NCBI RefSeq assembly: GCF_003955715.1
Contig: NZ_CP034463.1
Location: 1,426,001 to 1,490,000, forward strand
Length of the DNA stretch: 64,000 bases
Source: Streptomyces aquilus
Lineage (GTDB): Bacteria > Actinomycetota > Actinomycetes > Streptomycetales > Streptomycetaceae
Reading direction: 5' to 3'
Part shown: in pieces, positions 34,301 through 41,738 of the stretch
How positions within the stretch are numbered: position 1 is the first letter of the stretch
Layout: each line of letters opens with the position of its first letter
Translations under genes and position numbers: made by a program
The notes under the pieces: model-generated
Databases searched by the model: none
The model's input: only the letters and a program-made list of their open reading frames with translations
What the model was told of the DNA's origin: nothing

Positions 34301-35372
34301 CCTCCGGATCCACACACTGACCAGGAGGTACCTGCGCCACCGTATAACCAAGACGGAGGCCGCCGAATTGCGCTCCCGCGTCACCACCATCCTGGCGGGA
34401 GTCGACCCCGGAGACCCTGACGACCCCGTGTCCTGGACCGGCTGGGCGGTGCTGCAACCCCACCGGACAGGGCGTCCGGCAGCAGACGTGACCGAGCTCT
34501 TCGATCGGCCCGGCCCTCTCATCGCCTCCGTCCGCTATCTGCTGCGCACCGGTCAGGTGCGGGAGGCCGTAAAGGTGTGCGCGAAGTTCCACTCCCGCTG
34601 CTCAGGCACCCTTGGAGCGGATCACCCCGACACCCTCGCGTGGGTCACATATCTGGCCCGGGCGACCACAATGTCCGGCGCCTGCGAGGAGGGGCGGCAG
34701 CTCCACGAGCAGGTCCGTCAACAGCGCATCCGCATCCTGGGCGAGGACCACCCCGACACCCTCACCACCACCCACGACCTGGCCAACGCCCTGATCGCAC
34801 TCGGGCACTACGCCAAGGCTCGGCGGCTCCACAACGACACGCTCCGCCGCCGCCGACGCGTGCTGGGCGAAGACCATCCCGACACCCTCACCTCCGCCAA
34901 CAGTCTTGCCAACGCCCTGCGAGGCCTCGGAAAGCAGCCCGAGGCACGCCGCCTCCTGGAGGACACTCTGGAACGCCGCCGCCGCTTGCTCGGCATGCAT
35001 CACCTCGACACCCTCACCACTGCCAGCAACCTGGCCAACTCCCTGCGGGGCCTGGGCGACCTCGACGAGGCGCGCCGCCTGCACGAGGAAGTCCTCGGCC
35101 TGCGCCGCCGAGTGCTGGGGGAGGATCACCCCGCGACGATCGCCTCCGCCCACCATCTGGGCGTCACGCTGTATCGCCTCCAACTCCACGACGACGCCGA
35201 GGCGTTACTCAAGGAAACGCTGGAACGCTGTGAACTCACGCTGGGCGCCGATCACCCCAGCACGGCCAGCACCAAGAAGGCCCTCATCACGGTGTTCATG
35301 GCGACGGACCGGAGGGACGAGGTCCACGCATTGTTGGGACCGACAGCCAGCCTCACCCCCCCATCCCGGTGA
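31350..35372 (+). CDS. SAV_2336 (vWA-like)-TIR-NB-ARC-TPR fusion, probable STAND immune effector
   Basis: A 1340-residue multidomain protein. After a Pro-rich linker, residues about 165-500 form a SAV_2336-type region with a vWA-like core (LSLALVVDCGPSMSLWRDEV, QLILVLSDTVGAMWR). Residues about 545-680 are a TIR domain (TLVISHAGADRVWAEWVGRQL, AVLALFSPAYFRWRRW); the glutamate in WNDAETAG is a candidate NADase residue. An NB-ARC ATPase covers about 710-1010: P-loop GIVGVGKTEIA near 733, Walker B WLIVLDNADD near 804, and GDLPLALAQAA near 877. TPRs of 42 residues span 1088-1317. The NB-ARC-TPR half resembles the FxSxx-COOH-system TPR family. Cytoplasmic; activation probably couples TPR sensing or MoxR/vWA remodelling to the TIR domain. 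Confidence 0.9.
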   Translation: MISDLLPLLAWGGVDDPTPEELADILWLAQRVLTRDHRAPAQADTRADADPPSPPLPVPEQPAGPEPQNAEPHRSRQEAPSSDGEPVLDLHLPTNVPESPGEAPTGTALDVPAAASLPNTLALARALKPLTRKVASRTVFELDEEATVTRLVDEHILLPVLRPAPTRWLSLALVVDCGPSMSLWRDEVHEVQHDVVRLGAFRDIRRWNLFPSPDGTTVGLRPHPAADRPARHPREVVDPAGDQLILVLSDTVGAMWRSGAAHRLLTDWARHSQVAVVHLLPAALWNRVGMTPSPTLVHIPRLGLPNSQWQVADPERPPAEGVPMGVPVPVVELEPGPLRGWAEMTAGSGRWARSSALLLPGVPTGAPPRPFTRRAPVTARDTIRRFRASSSPAAWRLAGLLSARSTLTVPMARLVQRALLRDSSRGDLAEVFLGGILRRVVEPEGAHMGGLLTFEFQPEVREALLGAQFRDDVEAVRELVRAEVTAYLKPRFGSPRSVKGAVTGVAGRGAAVRVDGEAIATASRADVARMGASSETEEAAAGSTPTLVISHAGADRVWAEWVGRQLERAGYAVRLALWDPGAQEDLVEQMNALFRGGHAVLALFSPAYFRWRRWNDAETAGVLGEEGRFASVMVEGVRSLSEDLRRQVRASLHGLDEGAAAAAVVTAAKGLVARAFPAPTAPSQPAFPDSTPRVWRNVPPRNPHFAGREELLREVRENLADGHGGRAHALHGIVGVGKTEIASEYVHRFASQYEIVWWVDAQLDRLPLQFAELAHRLVSPAPLDDSIKTAALAGLHHLRTRERWLIVLDNADDPELLDGWVPFGGGHVLITSRNPSWQALGSGSAVEVLPRADSCRCLQSLDPRLADDQASAIADTLGDLPLALAQAAQVLTEGMSARQYLALIRKNATPVMKQGASARNPETLVRILDTLIAGLASEHPEAADLLRLTAYFAAAPIPLDWLGAVSGQVRTLQRRGLADGDGPLLRIHTLTRRYLRHRITKTEAAELRSRVTTILAGVDPGDPDDPVSWTGWAVLQPHRTGRPAADVTELFDRPGPLIASVRYLLRTGQVREAVKVCAKFHSRCSGTLGADHPDTLAWVTYLARATTMSGACEEGRQLHEQVRQQRIRILGEDHPDTLTTTHDLANALIALGHYAKARRLHNDTLRRRRRVLGEDHPDTLTSANSLANALRGLGKQPEARRLLEDTLERRRRLLGMHHLDTLTTASNLANSLRGLGDLDEARRLHEEVLGLRRRVLGEDHPATIASAHHLGVTLYRLQLHDDAEALLKETLERCELTLGADHPSTASTKKALITVFMATDRRDEVHALLGPTASLTPPSR
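32942..32966. repeat. Inverted repeat at the vWA-TIR domain boundary
   Basis: A perfect 9-bp inverted repeat (GGCCTCCTC with GAGGAGGCC) and a 7-base spacer sits inside the coding sequence exactly in the linker between the SAV_2336 region and the TIR domain. It may be incidental in GC-rich DNA or mark a recombination joint. Confidence 0.5.
34611..35240 (+). repeat. Exactly phased 126-bp TPR-encoding repeats
   Basis: Six unit starts (CTGGG-type followed by GATCACC-type) occur at 34611, 34737, 34863, 34989, 35115 and 35241, an invariant 126-base period giving 42-residue TPR_10-like units. Five are complete. Units three and four are the most alike at DNA level (DTLTSANSLANALRGLG and DTLTTASNLANSLRGLG), suggesting recent duplication. 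Confidence 0.9.
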
Positions 35373-35490
35373 CCACCGTTCGGGGTGTCGTTGGGGCTCG
35401 GCACACCGGTGCCCCTGGGCGTACCGTTGCCCGCCCCCTCCGGGGAGTAGGTTGCGGGCGGACTCCTGAACGCGCTCACCGAGGGACGTG

Positions 35491-36357
35491 ATGTCAGCCA
35501 TGACCCCAACGCCGGACCAGCCAGTTGTCGTCACCGGCGCCACAGGTCGCCTCGGTGGGCGGGTCGCCCGCATCCTCGCCGAGCGGGGCACCGAACAGCG
35601 GCTTCTCGTGCGCAGCCCCGAGCGGGCGCCCGCGCTTCCCGGTGCCACCGCGGTCCGGGCGGAGTACGTCGATCACGACGCCGTCGTGCGCGGTCTCGCC
35701 GGCGCCTCCACCGTGTTCATGGTGTCCGCGTCCGAGAGCGCCGACCGGCTCGCCGAGCACAGGACGTTCGTGGACGCCGCCGTCGCGGCCGGAGTACGGC
35801 ATCTCGTCTACGTCTCCTTCTTCGGCGCGGCACCCGACGCCACGTTCACGCTGGCCCGCGACCACTTCCACACCGAGGAGCACATCCGCGCCACCGGGCT
35901 GGCCTACACGTTCCTGCGGGACAACATGTACGCCGACTTCGTGCCGGCCCTGGTGGGCGAGGACGGGGTCGTCCGGGGCCCGGCCGGTGACGGGCGGGCG
36001 GCGTTCGTCGCCCAGGACGACATCGCGGAGGCCGCCGCGGCGGTCCTGGCCCGGCCGGACGACCACGCCGGTGCGGTGTACGACCTCACCGGTCCGGAGT
36101 CCCTGTCGCTCGCGGAGGCCGCGGCGATCCTCACCGAGGTGGGCGGCCGCACGGTCGCCTATCACCCGGAGACGGTCGAGGAGGCCTACGACTCCCGTGC
36201 CTCCTACGGCGCCCCGCCCTGGCAGGTCGACGCGTGGGTGTCGACGTACACGGCGATCGCGGCCGGTGAACTCGACGGGGTCAGCGACGCCGTGCCCCGC
36301 CTCATCGGCCGGCCCGCCACGCCCCTCGCGGACGTCGTCCGGTCGGCGGAGGGCTGA
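35491..36357 (+). CDS. NmrA/SDR-family NAD(P)-binding reductase
   Basis: A 288-residue atypical SDR. The Rossmann motif VVVTGATGRLGGRVARIL is at the N-terminus, followed by ASTVFMVSASES, HLVYVSFFGAAP and YTFLRDNMYADF, a pattern typical of NmrA/quinone-oxidoreductase-2-like proteins. These bind NAD(P)H and act as reductases or redox sensors. ATG 35491 has GAGGGA four bases upstream; GTG 35488 and ATG 35500 are also in frame. It is separated from the conflict system by 118 bases and appears to be an independent unit. Confidence 0.87.
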   Translation: MSAMTPTPDQPVVVTGATGRLGGRVARILAERGTEQRLLVRSPERAPALPGATAVRAEYVDHDAVVRGLAGASTVFMVSASESADRLAEHRTFVDAAVAAGVRHLVYVSFFGAAPDATFTLARDHFHTEEHIRATGLAYTFLRDNMYADFVPALVGEDGVVRGPAGDGRAAFVAQDDIAEAAAAVLARPDDHAGAVYDLTGPESLSLAEAAAILTEVGGRTVAYHPETVEEAYDSRASYGAPPWQVDAWVSTYTAIAAGELDGVSDAVPRLIGRPATPLADVVRSAEG

Positions 36358-36485
36358 CTCTCGCCGCTGGTGGGACGTGGCCGGATCTGCCGTCCTGACG
36401 TGACGGAACCCTGCAAGCCGTAGCCAGAGTGCGATCGGTGATCGATGATGAGCGCTCCGTGCGACTTTACGAAGGGTTCCGCCCG

Positions 36486-37079
36486 ATGAACGTCAGAATC
36501 CAGCCCACCGCCCAGGTCGACGAGACGGCCACGATCGGCGAGGGGACGACGGTCTGGGATCTGGCCCAGATCCGGGAGGACGCCCGGCTGGGCGGCGGAT
36601 GCATCGTGGGCCGGGGCGCCTACGTCGGCCCGGGCGTACGGATCGGCGACAACGTGAAGCTACAGAACTACGCGTTGGTGTACGAACCGGCCGTGCTCGC
36701 GGACGGGGTGTTCGTCGGCCCGGCGGCCGTGTTCACCAACGACTACTTCCCCCGTTCCGTGGACACCGAGGGGAAGCTGAAGCGCGGCGGTGACTGGGAG
36801 GCCGTGGCCGTCACCGTGGCCGAAGGGGCCTCCATCGGGGCGCGTTCGGTCTGTGTGGCGCCGGTCAACATCGGTCGTTGGGCGTTGGTCGCGGCGGGGG
36901 CCGTGGTGACCAAGGACGTTCCGGACTTCGCACTCGTGGCGGGTGTGCCGGCGCGCCGGATCGGCTGGGTCGGGCGGGCCGGCGTACGCCTGGTGGAGCG
37001 CGATCCGGGCACGTGGGAGTGCCCTCAGACGGGCGGGCTGTACGACGAGAAGGACGGCGAACTCGTCGAGCGCGCATGA
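36486..37079 (+). CDS. WbpD-like UDP-sugar 3-N-acetyltransferase (left-handed beta-helix)
   Basis: A 197-residue hexapeptide-repeat protein: repeated isoleucine-patch turns (IQPTAQVDETATIGEGTTVW, VGPGVRIGDNVKLQNYA) and the family's FTNDYFPRS loop. It matches the WbpD/WlbB group, which acetylates the 3-amino group of UDP-GlcNAc3NA using acetyl-CoA. The start at 36486 follows GAAGGG. It stands first on the left edge of the exopolysaccharide cluster, 20 kb away from the aminotransferase and oxidase that would make its substrate. Confidence 0.85.
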   Translation: MNVRIQPTAQVDETATIGEGTTVWDLAQIREDARLGGGCIVGRGAYVGPGVRIGDNVKLQNYALVYEPAVLADGVFVGPAAVFTNDYFPRSVDTEGKLKRGGDWEAVAVTVAEGASIGARSVCVAPVNIGRWALVAAGAVVTKDVPDFALVAGVPARRIGWVGRAGVRLVERDPGTWECPQTGGLYDEKDGELVERA

Positions 37080-37159
37080 CTCCTGTTTCCAGCCGTTCCC
37101 AATTGTTTCCCTCAAAGGCCAAATCATCGAACATCTACAGGCATAACATGTGTGCGAAG

Positions 37160-37176
37160 TGTGCAGTCCATGCACA
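37160..37176. promoter_or_regulatory. Inverted repeat upstream of the exopolysaccharide operon
   Basis: TGTGCA-GTCCA-TGCACA is a perfect 6-bp dyad in a relatively AT-rich 281-base gap (37080-37360) that precedes the rightward operon. Related TGTGCG and CGCACA half-sites flank it. It is a candidate regulator-binding site. No promoter hexamers could be assigned with confidence in this gap. Confidence 0.4.
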
Positions 37177-37360
37177 ATGACCGCACAAGCCAGTAGTGCC
37201 CAGGGGGGGTTACGGGGTGGTGGGGACACCTGTGCCCGCATCCAGGAGTGAGAGCCGCTCGGACGCCTGACGTCCGCCTTCCGTCGTAGGCCGATTTTGG
37301 CCCGACGTTTCACCAGTCTGTCCAAAACAGGGCCCACAGGGGGGTTGGTGTGTCCCAAAG

Positions 37361-38527
37361 ATGACCATGTCACGTCTGGCCGCGCTCGGTCGTGAGGAAC
37401 CGTCGCTGCTCGCCCTCGCCCAACGCCTGCTCACGGTGGCGGAGTTGGGTCTGCCGGCGATGCTGCTGCCCGGCAAGGAGGCCTTCGCCTTCACCATGGC
37501 CGCACGCCGGGCACCGGACGGTTCCTGGGCCCTGGACCGGCGCGGGACCAGCACCCGGTACGCGGCCATCACCGCGCTCGGCGTGCGCTTCCTGCCCGAG
37601 GACCGGCAGCGGGCGGCGCTGGGCGGGCGCACCGCCCAGGAGTTCACGGGACTGCTGGTGGAGTCGCTGCCCGGGGTGACCAACCTCGGGGACGCGGCAC
37701 TGATCGCCTGGGCCGCCGCCGAGACCGGGCACCCCAAGCTCTCCGACGCTGTCGCGCGGGTCGAGGCGCTGGACGCGTACGACAAGCCGCAGTACACGGT
37801 CGAGGCGGCCTGGGTGCTCTCCGCCTACGCGGCGGCCCGTGACACGGTCGATGTGGAGAGACGTTTCACCTCCGCCCGTGACCGGCTGCTGAAGGCCCGC
37901 ATCGGCACCGGTCCGCTGTTCCCGCACGCGACCGCGCCCGGCCTGCTGCCCTGGTACCGGGCGCATGTCAGCTGCTTCGCCGACCAGACGTATCCGCTCC
38001 AGGCCCTGGCCCTCGCGCACGCGAGCGGCGACGGGGACGACGAGGCACTCGCCGCGTCCGAGGCCTGCGCCACGCGGATCTGCGAGCTGCAAGGTGACGG
38101 CGGGCAGTGGTGGTGGCACTACGACGCGCGCACCGGCGGAGTCATCGAGGGCTACCCGGTCTACAGCGTCCACCAGCACGCGATGGCGCCGACCGCCCTG
38201 TTCGATCTCACCGACGCGGGCGGCAGCGACTTCGGCGCGGCGATCCGCAAGGGCCTGCGCTGGATGACGGAGGTGTCCGAGTTCTCCGAACACCCCGACG
38301 TCCGCGAACCGTTGATCCTCGACGAACTCGGTGTGACCTGGCGCAAGGTCTACCGAGGTGACCCCAAGAAGGCCGTCCGCGCCGTCCGGGGACTGACCAC
38401 CCGGGCCCTTCCGGGGCTTCGGCTCGCGTCCCTGGACCGGGTGTACCGGCCGCTGTCCGTGGACCGCGAGTGCCGCCCGTACGAGTTCGGCTGGATGCTC
38501 CACGCCTGGCAGGGGGGTCGGATATGA
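37361..38527 (+). CDS. Alpha/alpha-toroid protein of unknown function at the head of the exopolysaccharide operon
   Basis: Up to 388 residues, no signal peptide or membrane helix. Repeated helical hairpins with APDGSWALD, YTVEAAWVLSAYAAA, GQWWWHYDARTGGVIEGYPVYSVHQHAM and PYEFGWMLHAW recall the alpha/alpha-toroid fold of terpene cyclase-like and prenyltransferase-like proteins. The DxDD cyclase motif is not seen, so catalysis is uncertain. It overlaps the next gene by four bases and so belongs to the operon. ATG 37361 or 37367 may be used; the ribosome-binding site is weak. Confidence 0.68.
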   Translation: MTMSRLAALGREEPSLLALAQRLLTVAELGLPAMLLPGKEAFAFTMAARRAPDGSWALDRRGTSTRYAAITALGVRFLPEDRQRAALGGRTAQEFTGLLVESLPGVTNLGDAALIAWAAAETGHPKLSDAVARVEALDAYDKPQYTVEAAWVLSAYAAARDTVDVERRFTSARDRLLKARIGTGPLFPHATAPGLLPWYRAHVSCFADQTYPLQALALAHASGDGDDEALAASEACATRICELQGDGGQWWWHYDARTGGVIEGYPVYSVHQHAMAPTALFDLTDAGGSDFGAAIRKGLRWMTEVSEFSEHPDVREPLILDELGVTWRKVYRGDPKKAVRAVRGLTTRALPGLRLASLDRVYRPLSVDRECRPYEFGWMLHAWQGGRI

Positions 38528-39294
38528 GCGGGCGTCAGACCCTGTTCGGGGTCGAGCTGGACCCGTTGACCATGGACCAGACCGTCGAGCGCTGCCTCGA
38601 AGCGGTGCGGGACGGCAGGCAGTTGGAGATCGGCGTGGTCAACGCCGCGAAGCTGGTCAACATGCGGCGGGACGAGCGGCTCGCCAAGGCGGTGTCCGGC
38701 TGCGATCTGGTCCTCGCCGACGGACAGGCCGTGGTGTGGGCCGGGCGGGTACTGAAGGCCCCGCTGCCGGAGCGGGTGGCGGGGATCGACCTGTTCCTGC
38801 GGCTGCTGGCCGAGGCGGAGACGGCGGGCGTGTCGGTGTACTTCCTCGGCGCCAAGGAGGAGGTGCTGGAGGAGATGGTGCGGCGGGTGGCCGCGCGTTT
38901 CCCCGGCCTGAAGGTGGCCGGTCACCGCAACGGCTACTTCGACGACTCCGAGCAGGCGGGCATCGCCGACGCGATCGCCGAGAGCGGCGCCCAGATGCTC
39001 TTCCTCGGCATGACCTCGCCGAAGAAGGAGATCTTCACGGCCGCCTACGGGGAGCGCACCGGGGCCCGTGTGGTGCACGGCGTCGGCGGCTCCTTCGACA
39101 TCCTGGCCGGCATCACCAAGCGGGCCCCCGCCATCTGGCAGCGCTGGGGCCTGGAGTGGCTCTACCGCGTGCTCCAGGAGCCGCGCCGCCTGGGCCGGCG
39201 CTACCTCACCACCAATGCTGCCTTCCTCCTCATGACGGCGCGCGAGCGTTTCCGGCTCACCCCGTCGACCGCTCCCGCGAACAGGAGTCACTGA
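38524..39294 (+). CDS. WecG/TagA/CpsF-family glycosyltransferase
   Basis: A 256-residue GT26 enzyme. Signature segments are VVNAAKLVNMRRDERLAKAV, LADGQAVVWAGR, PERVAGIDLF, LGMTSPKKEIF and the C-terminal KRAPAIWQRWGLEWLYRVLQEP. Members transfer ManNAc or ManNAcA (or similar) to a lipid-linked primer on the inner membrane face. This suits the adjacent dehydrogenase and 2-epimerase genes, which supply a ManNAc-uronic acid donor. Its ATG overlaps the upstream stop, and its stop overlaps the next start (TGATG). Confidence 0.93.
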   Translation: MSGRQTLFGVELDPLTMDQTVERCLEAVRDGRQLEIGVVNAAKLVNMRRDERLAKAVSGCDLVLADGQAVVWAGRVLKAPLPERVAGIDLFLRLLAEAETAGVSVYFLGAKEEVLEEMVRRVAARFPGLKVAGHRNGYFDDSEQAGIADAIAESGAQMLFLGMTSPKKEIFTAAYGERTGARVVHGVGGSFDILAGITKRAPAIWQRWGLEWLYRVLQEPRRLGRRYLTTNAAFLLMTARERFRLTPSTAPANRSH

Positions 39295-40553
39295 TGCGCG
39301 TCGTCGTGGTTGGACAGGGATACGTCGGCCTGCCGCTGGCCATCCGGGCCGCCGAGGTCGGACACGAGGTGATCGGGTACGACGTCGACTCGCGCCGGAT
39401 CAAGAGCCTCGCCGCGGGTGAGTCGTTCGTGGAGGACGTCTCCTCCGAGCGCATCCGCGCGGCGCTGGACAACGGCAGCTACCGCGCGAGCGAGTCGGCC
39501 CGCGACTGCGGCGGTTTCGACGTCGCCGTCGTGACGGTGCCGACCCCACTGCACGAGGGCACCCCCGACCTGCGGTACATCAAGGAGTCGGCGGTCACCC
39601 TCGGCCGCTATCTGCGCCCCGGCGCCACGGTGATCCTGGAGTCGACCACCTACCCGGGCACCACCCAGGAGCTGTTCGCGCCGCTCCTGGAGGAGGGTTC
39701 GGGTCTCGCCGCGGGCACCGACTTCCATCTCGGGTACAGCCCGGAACGGATCGACCCCGGCAACGCGGTGTGGGGTTTCAAGGAGACGCCGAAGGTCGTC
39801 TCGGGCGTGAACGAGGCCTCCCTGAAGGCGGTCGAGGGCTTCTACGCCCAACTCGTCGACACCACCGTGCCGGTGAGCTCGCCCAAGGAGGCGGAGCTCG
39901 CCAAGCTCCTCGAGAACACCTTCCGGCATGTGAACATCGCGCTGGTCAACGAGATCGCGATGTTCGCCCACCATCTGGACATCGACGTGTGGCAGGCCAT
40001 CGAGGCCGCGTCCAGCAAGCCGTTCGGCTTCATGAAGTTCACGCCGGGACCGGGCGTCGGCGGGCACTGCCTGCCCATCGACCCGTCCTATCTGTCCTGG
40101 CGGGTGCAGCGCGAACTCGGCCAGAGCTTCCGGTTCGTGGAGCTGGCCAACGACATCAACAATCACATGCCGGAGTACGTGACCCGGCGCATCACCGACC
40201 TGTTCAACACCAGACGAAGATCCGTCAACGGCTCCCGCGTCCTGCTGCTCGGACTGGCGTACAAGAAGAACACCGGTGACGCCCGCGAGTCGCCGGCCCT
40301 GCGCATCTCCCAACTGCTCCTCGACATGGGGGCCCAGGTCCGAGCCGCCGACCCGCATGTCGTCGAGAGCCTCCCGGTGGACGCCCGGCTGGTCCGGGTC
40401 GAGCCGGACGCGGAGGAGCTGGCCGCCGCCGACGTGGTGGTCCTGCTCACCGACCACGACGGCTTCGACTACGAACTCATCGCCGAACAGGCCCCGTTCG
40501 TCCTCGACTGCCGTCGCCGCCTGTCCCCCGGCCCCACGATCGAGGTGCTCTGA
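39294..40553 (+). CDS. UDP-N-acetylhexosamine 6-dehydrogenase (WbpA/WecC type)
   Basis: A 419-residue nucleotide-sugar dehydrogenase. The N-terminal Rossmann motif is VVGQGYVGLPLAIRAAEVG, the catalytic Cys259 lies in GPGVGGHCLPIDPSYL, and the C-terminal UDP-binding domain starts at VLLLGLAYKKNTGDARESPAL. It oxidises C6 of UDP-GlcNAc or UDP-ManNAc to the uronic acid with two NAD+. AGGAG lies nine bases before the ATG. The adjoining 2-epimerase and the distant WbpB/E/D homologues suggest the UDP-ManNAc3NAcA pathway. Confidence 0.93.
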   Translation: MRVVVVGQGYVGLPLAIRAAEVGHEVIGYDVDSRRIKSLAAGESFVEDVSSERIRAALDNGSYRASESARDCGGFDVAVVTVPTPLHEGTPDLRYIKESAVTLGRYLRPGATVILESTTYPGTTQELFAPLLEEGSGLAAGTDFHLGYSPERIDPGNAVWGFKETPKVVSGVNEASLKAVEGFYAQLVDTTVPVSSPKEAELAKLLENTFRHVNIALVNEIAMFAHHLDIDVWQAIEAASSKPFGFMKFTPGPGVGGHCLPIDPSYLSWRVQRELGQSFRFVELANDINNHMPEYVTRRITDLFNTRRRSVNGSRVLLLGLAYKKNTGDARESPALRISQLLLDMGAQVRAADPHVVESLPVDARLVRVEPDAEELAAADVVVLLTDHDGFDYELIAEQAPFVLDCRRRLSPGPTIEVL

Positions 40554-40556
40554 ACC

Positions 40557-41690
40557 ATGCCGCGGATCGTCTGCGTCGCCGGGGCCCGCCCCAACTACAT
40601 GAAGATCAAACCGGTGATGGACGCCCTGGAGCGCCGCGGCGCCGAGGTGCTCCTCGTCCACACCGGCCAGCACTACGACCCGGCCATGAACGACGTGTTC
40701 TTCGCCGACCTCGGCATCCGGCCGCCCGACCGCTTCCTCGGCGTCGGCTCGGGCAGCCACGCCGAGCAGACCGGACGCGTGATGACCGCCTTCGAGCCGC
40801 TGCTGGAGGAGGTCTCCCCGGACATCGTCGTCGTGGTCGGCGACATCAACTCCACGCTCGCCTGCGCCCTGGTCACCGCCAAGGCGGGGCCGCTGCTCGC
40901 GCATGTCGAGTCGGGCCTGCGCAGCCGTGACTGGAGCATGCCGGAGGAGGTCAACCGGGTCGCCACCGACCGGGTCAGCGACTATCTGCTGGCCCCCTCC
41001 CCCGACGCCGTCGACAACCTGCGGGCGGAGGGGTACCGGGAGGACCAGATCCACCTGGTCGGCAATGTCATGATCGACACGCTGCTGGCCAACCTGGAGC
41101 GGGCCCGCGCCTCCGACGTCCTGGACCGGTTCGGGCTGACCCGGGGCGAGTTCGGACTGGTCACCCTGCACCGCCCCGCCAACGTGGACGACCCCGAGGT
41201 GCTCGCCGGACTCCTCAAGGCCCTGGGCGAGATCGCCGGCCGCTGCCCGCTGGTGCTGCCCGTGCATCCCCGCGCGGCCGGCAAGCTGGCCGAGCTCGGC
41301 GTGCCCGGGGGCATCCAACTCGTCCCGCCCGCCGGGTACTTGGACTTCATCGCGCTACAGGACGCCGCCCGTGTCGTACTGACCGACTCGGGCGGTGTGC
41401 AGGAGGAGACCACGGCCCTCGGGGTGCCCTGTGCGACCCTGCGGGACAACACCGAGCGGCCCATCACCGTCGAGCAGGGCACCAACGTGCTGGCCGGACG
41501 CGATCCCGCCCGGATCGTCGCCATGGTGAACCGGGTTCTGGACGCCCCACCGGCCCCGCGCCGGCCCGAACTCTGGGACGGCAGGGCCAGCGAACGCATC
41601 GCCGAGGTGCTGGTGAAGGGAGGCACCTCGGGCACCCGGCCGAGACCCACTGATCAACCGAGACCCACGGACCGAACGCTCCCCATATGA
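40557..41690 (+). CDS. wecB: UDP-N-acetylglucosamine 2-epimerase-type enzyme (WecB/WbpI)
   Basis: A 377-residue GT-B-fold epimerase: GARPNYMKIKPVMDAL, HTGQHYDPAMNDVFFADL, VESGLRSRDWSMPEEVNR and TDSGGVQEETTALGVP are all family signatures. It inverts C2 of UDP-GlcNAc or a diacetylated uronate to the manno form. It begins three bases after the dehydrogenase stop. The C-terminal tail (RPRPTDQPRPTDR) is a short low-complexity extension. Whether it acts on UDP-GlcNAc (WecB) or on UDP-GlcNAc3NAcA (WbpI) cannot be told, but the rest of the cluster favours the latter. Confidence 0.92.
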   Translation: MPRIVCVAGARPNYMKIKPVMDALERRGAEVLLVHTGQHYDPAMNDVFFADLGIRPPDRFLGVGSGSHAEQTGRVMTAFEPLLEEVSPDIVVVVGDINSTLACALVTAKAGPLLAHVESGLRSRDWSMPEEVNRVATDRVSDYLLAPSPDAVDNLRAEGYREDQIHLVGNVMIDTLLANLERARASDVLDRFGLTRGEFGLVTLHRPANVDDPEVLAGLLKALGEIAGRCPLVLPVHPRAAGKLAELGVPGGIQLVPPAGYLDFIALQDAARVVLTDSGGVQEETTALGVPCATLRDNTERPITVEQGTNVLAGRDPARIVAMVNRVLDAPPAPRRPELWDGRASERIAEVLVKGGTSGTRPRPTDQPRPTDRTLPI

Positions 41691-41738
41691 TCCGCTTGCA
41701 ACATATGCTCGTCGAACATCTGGTCACTAGGGGGGACC

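Noticed and set aside
34611..35372. Regular repeats considered as a CRISPR-like or minisatellite array
   Set aside because: The 126-base period is in frame, diverged at synonymous sites and encodes canonical 42-residue TPR units.
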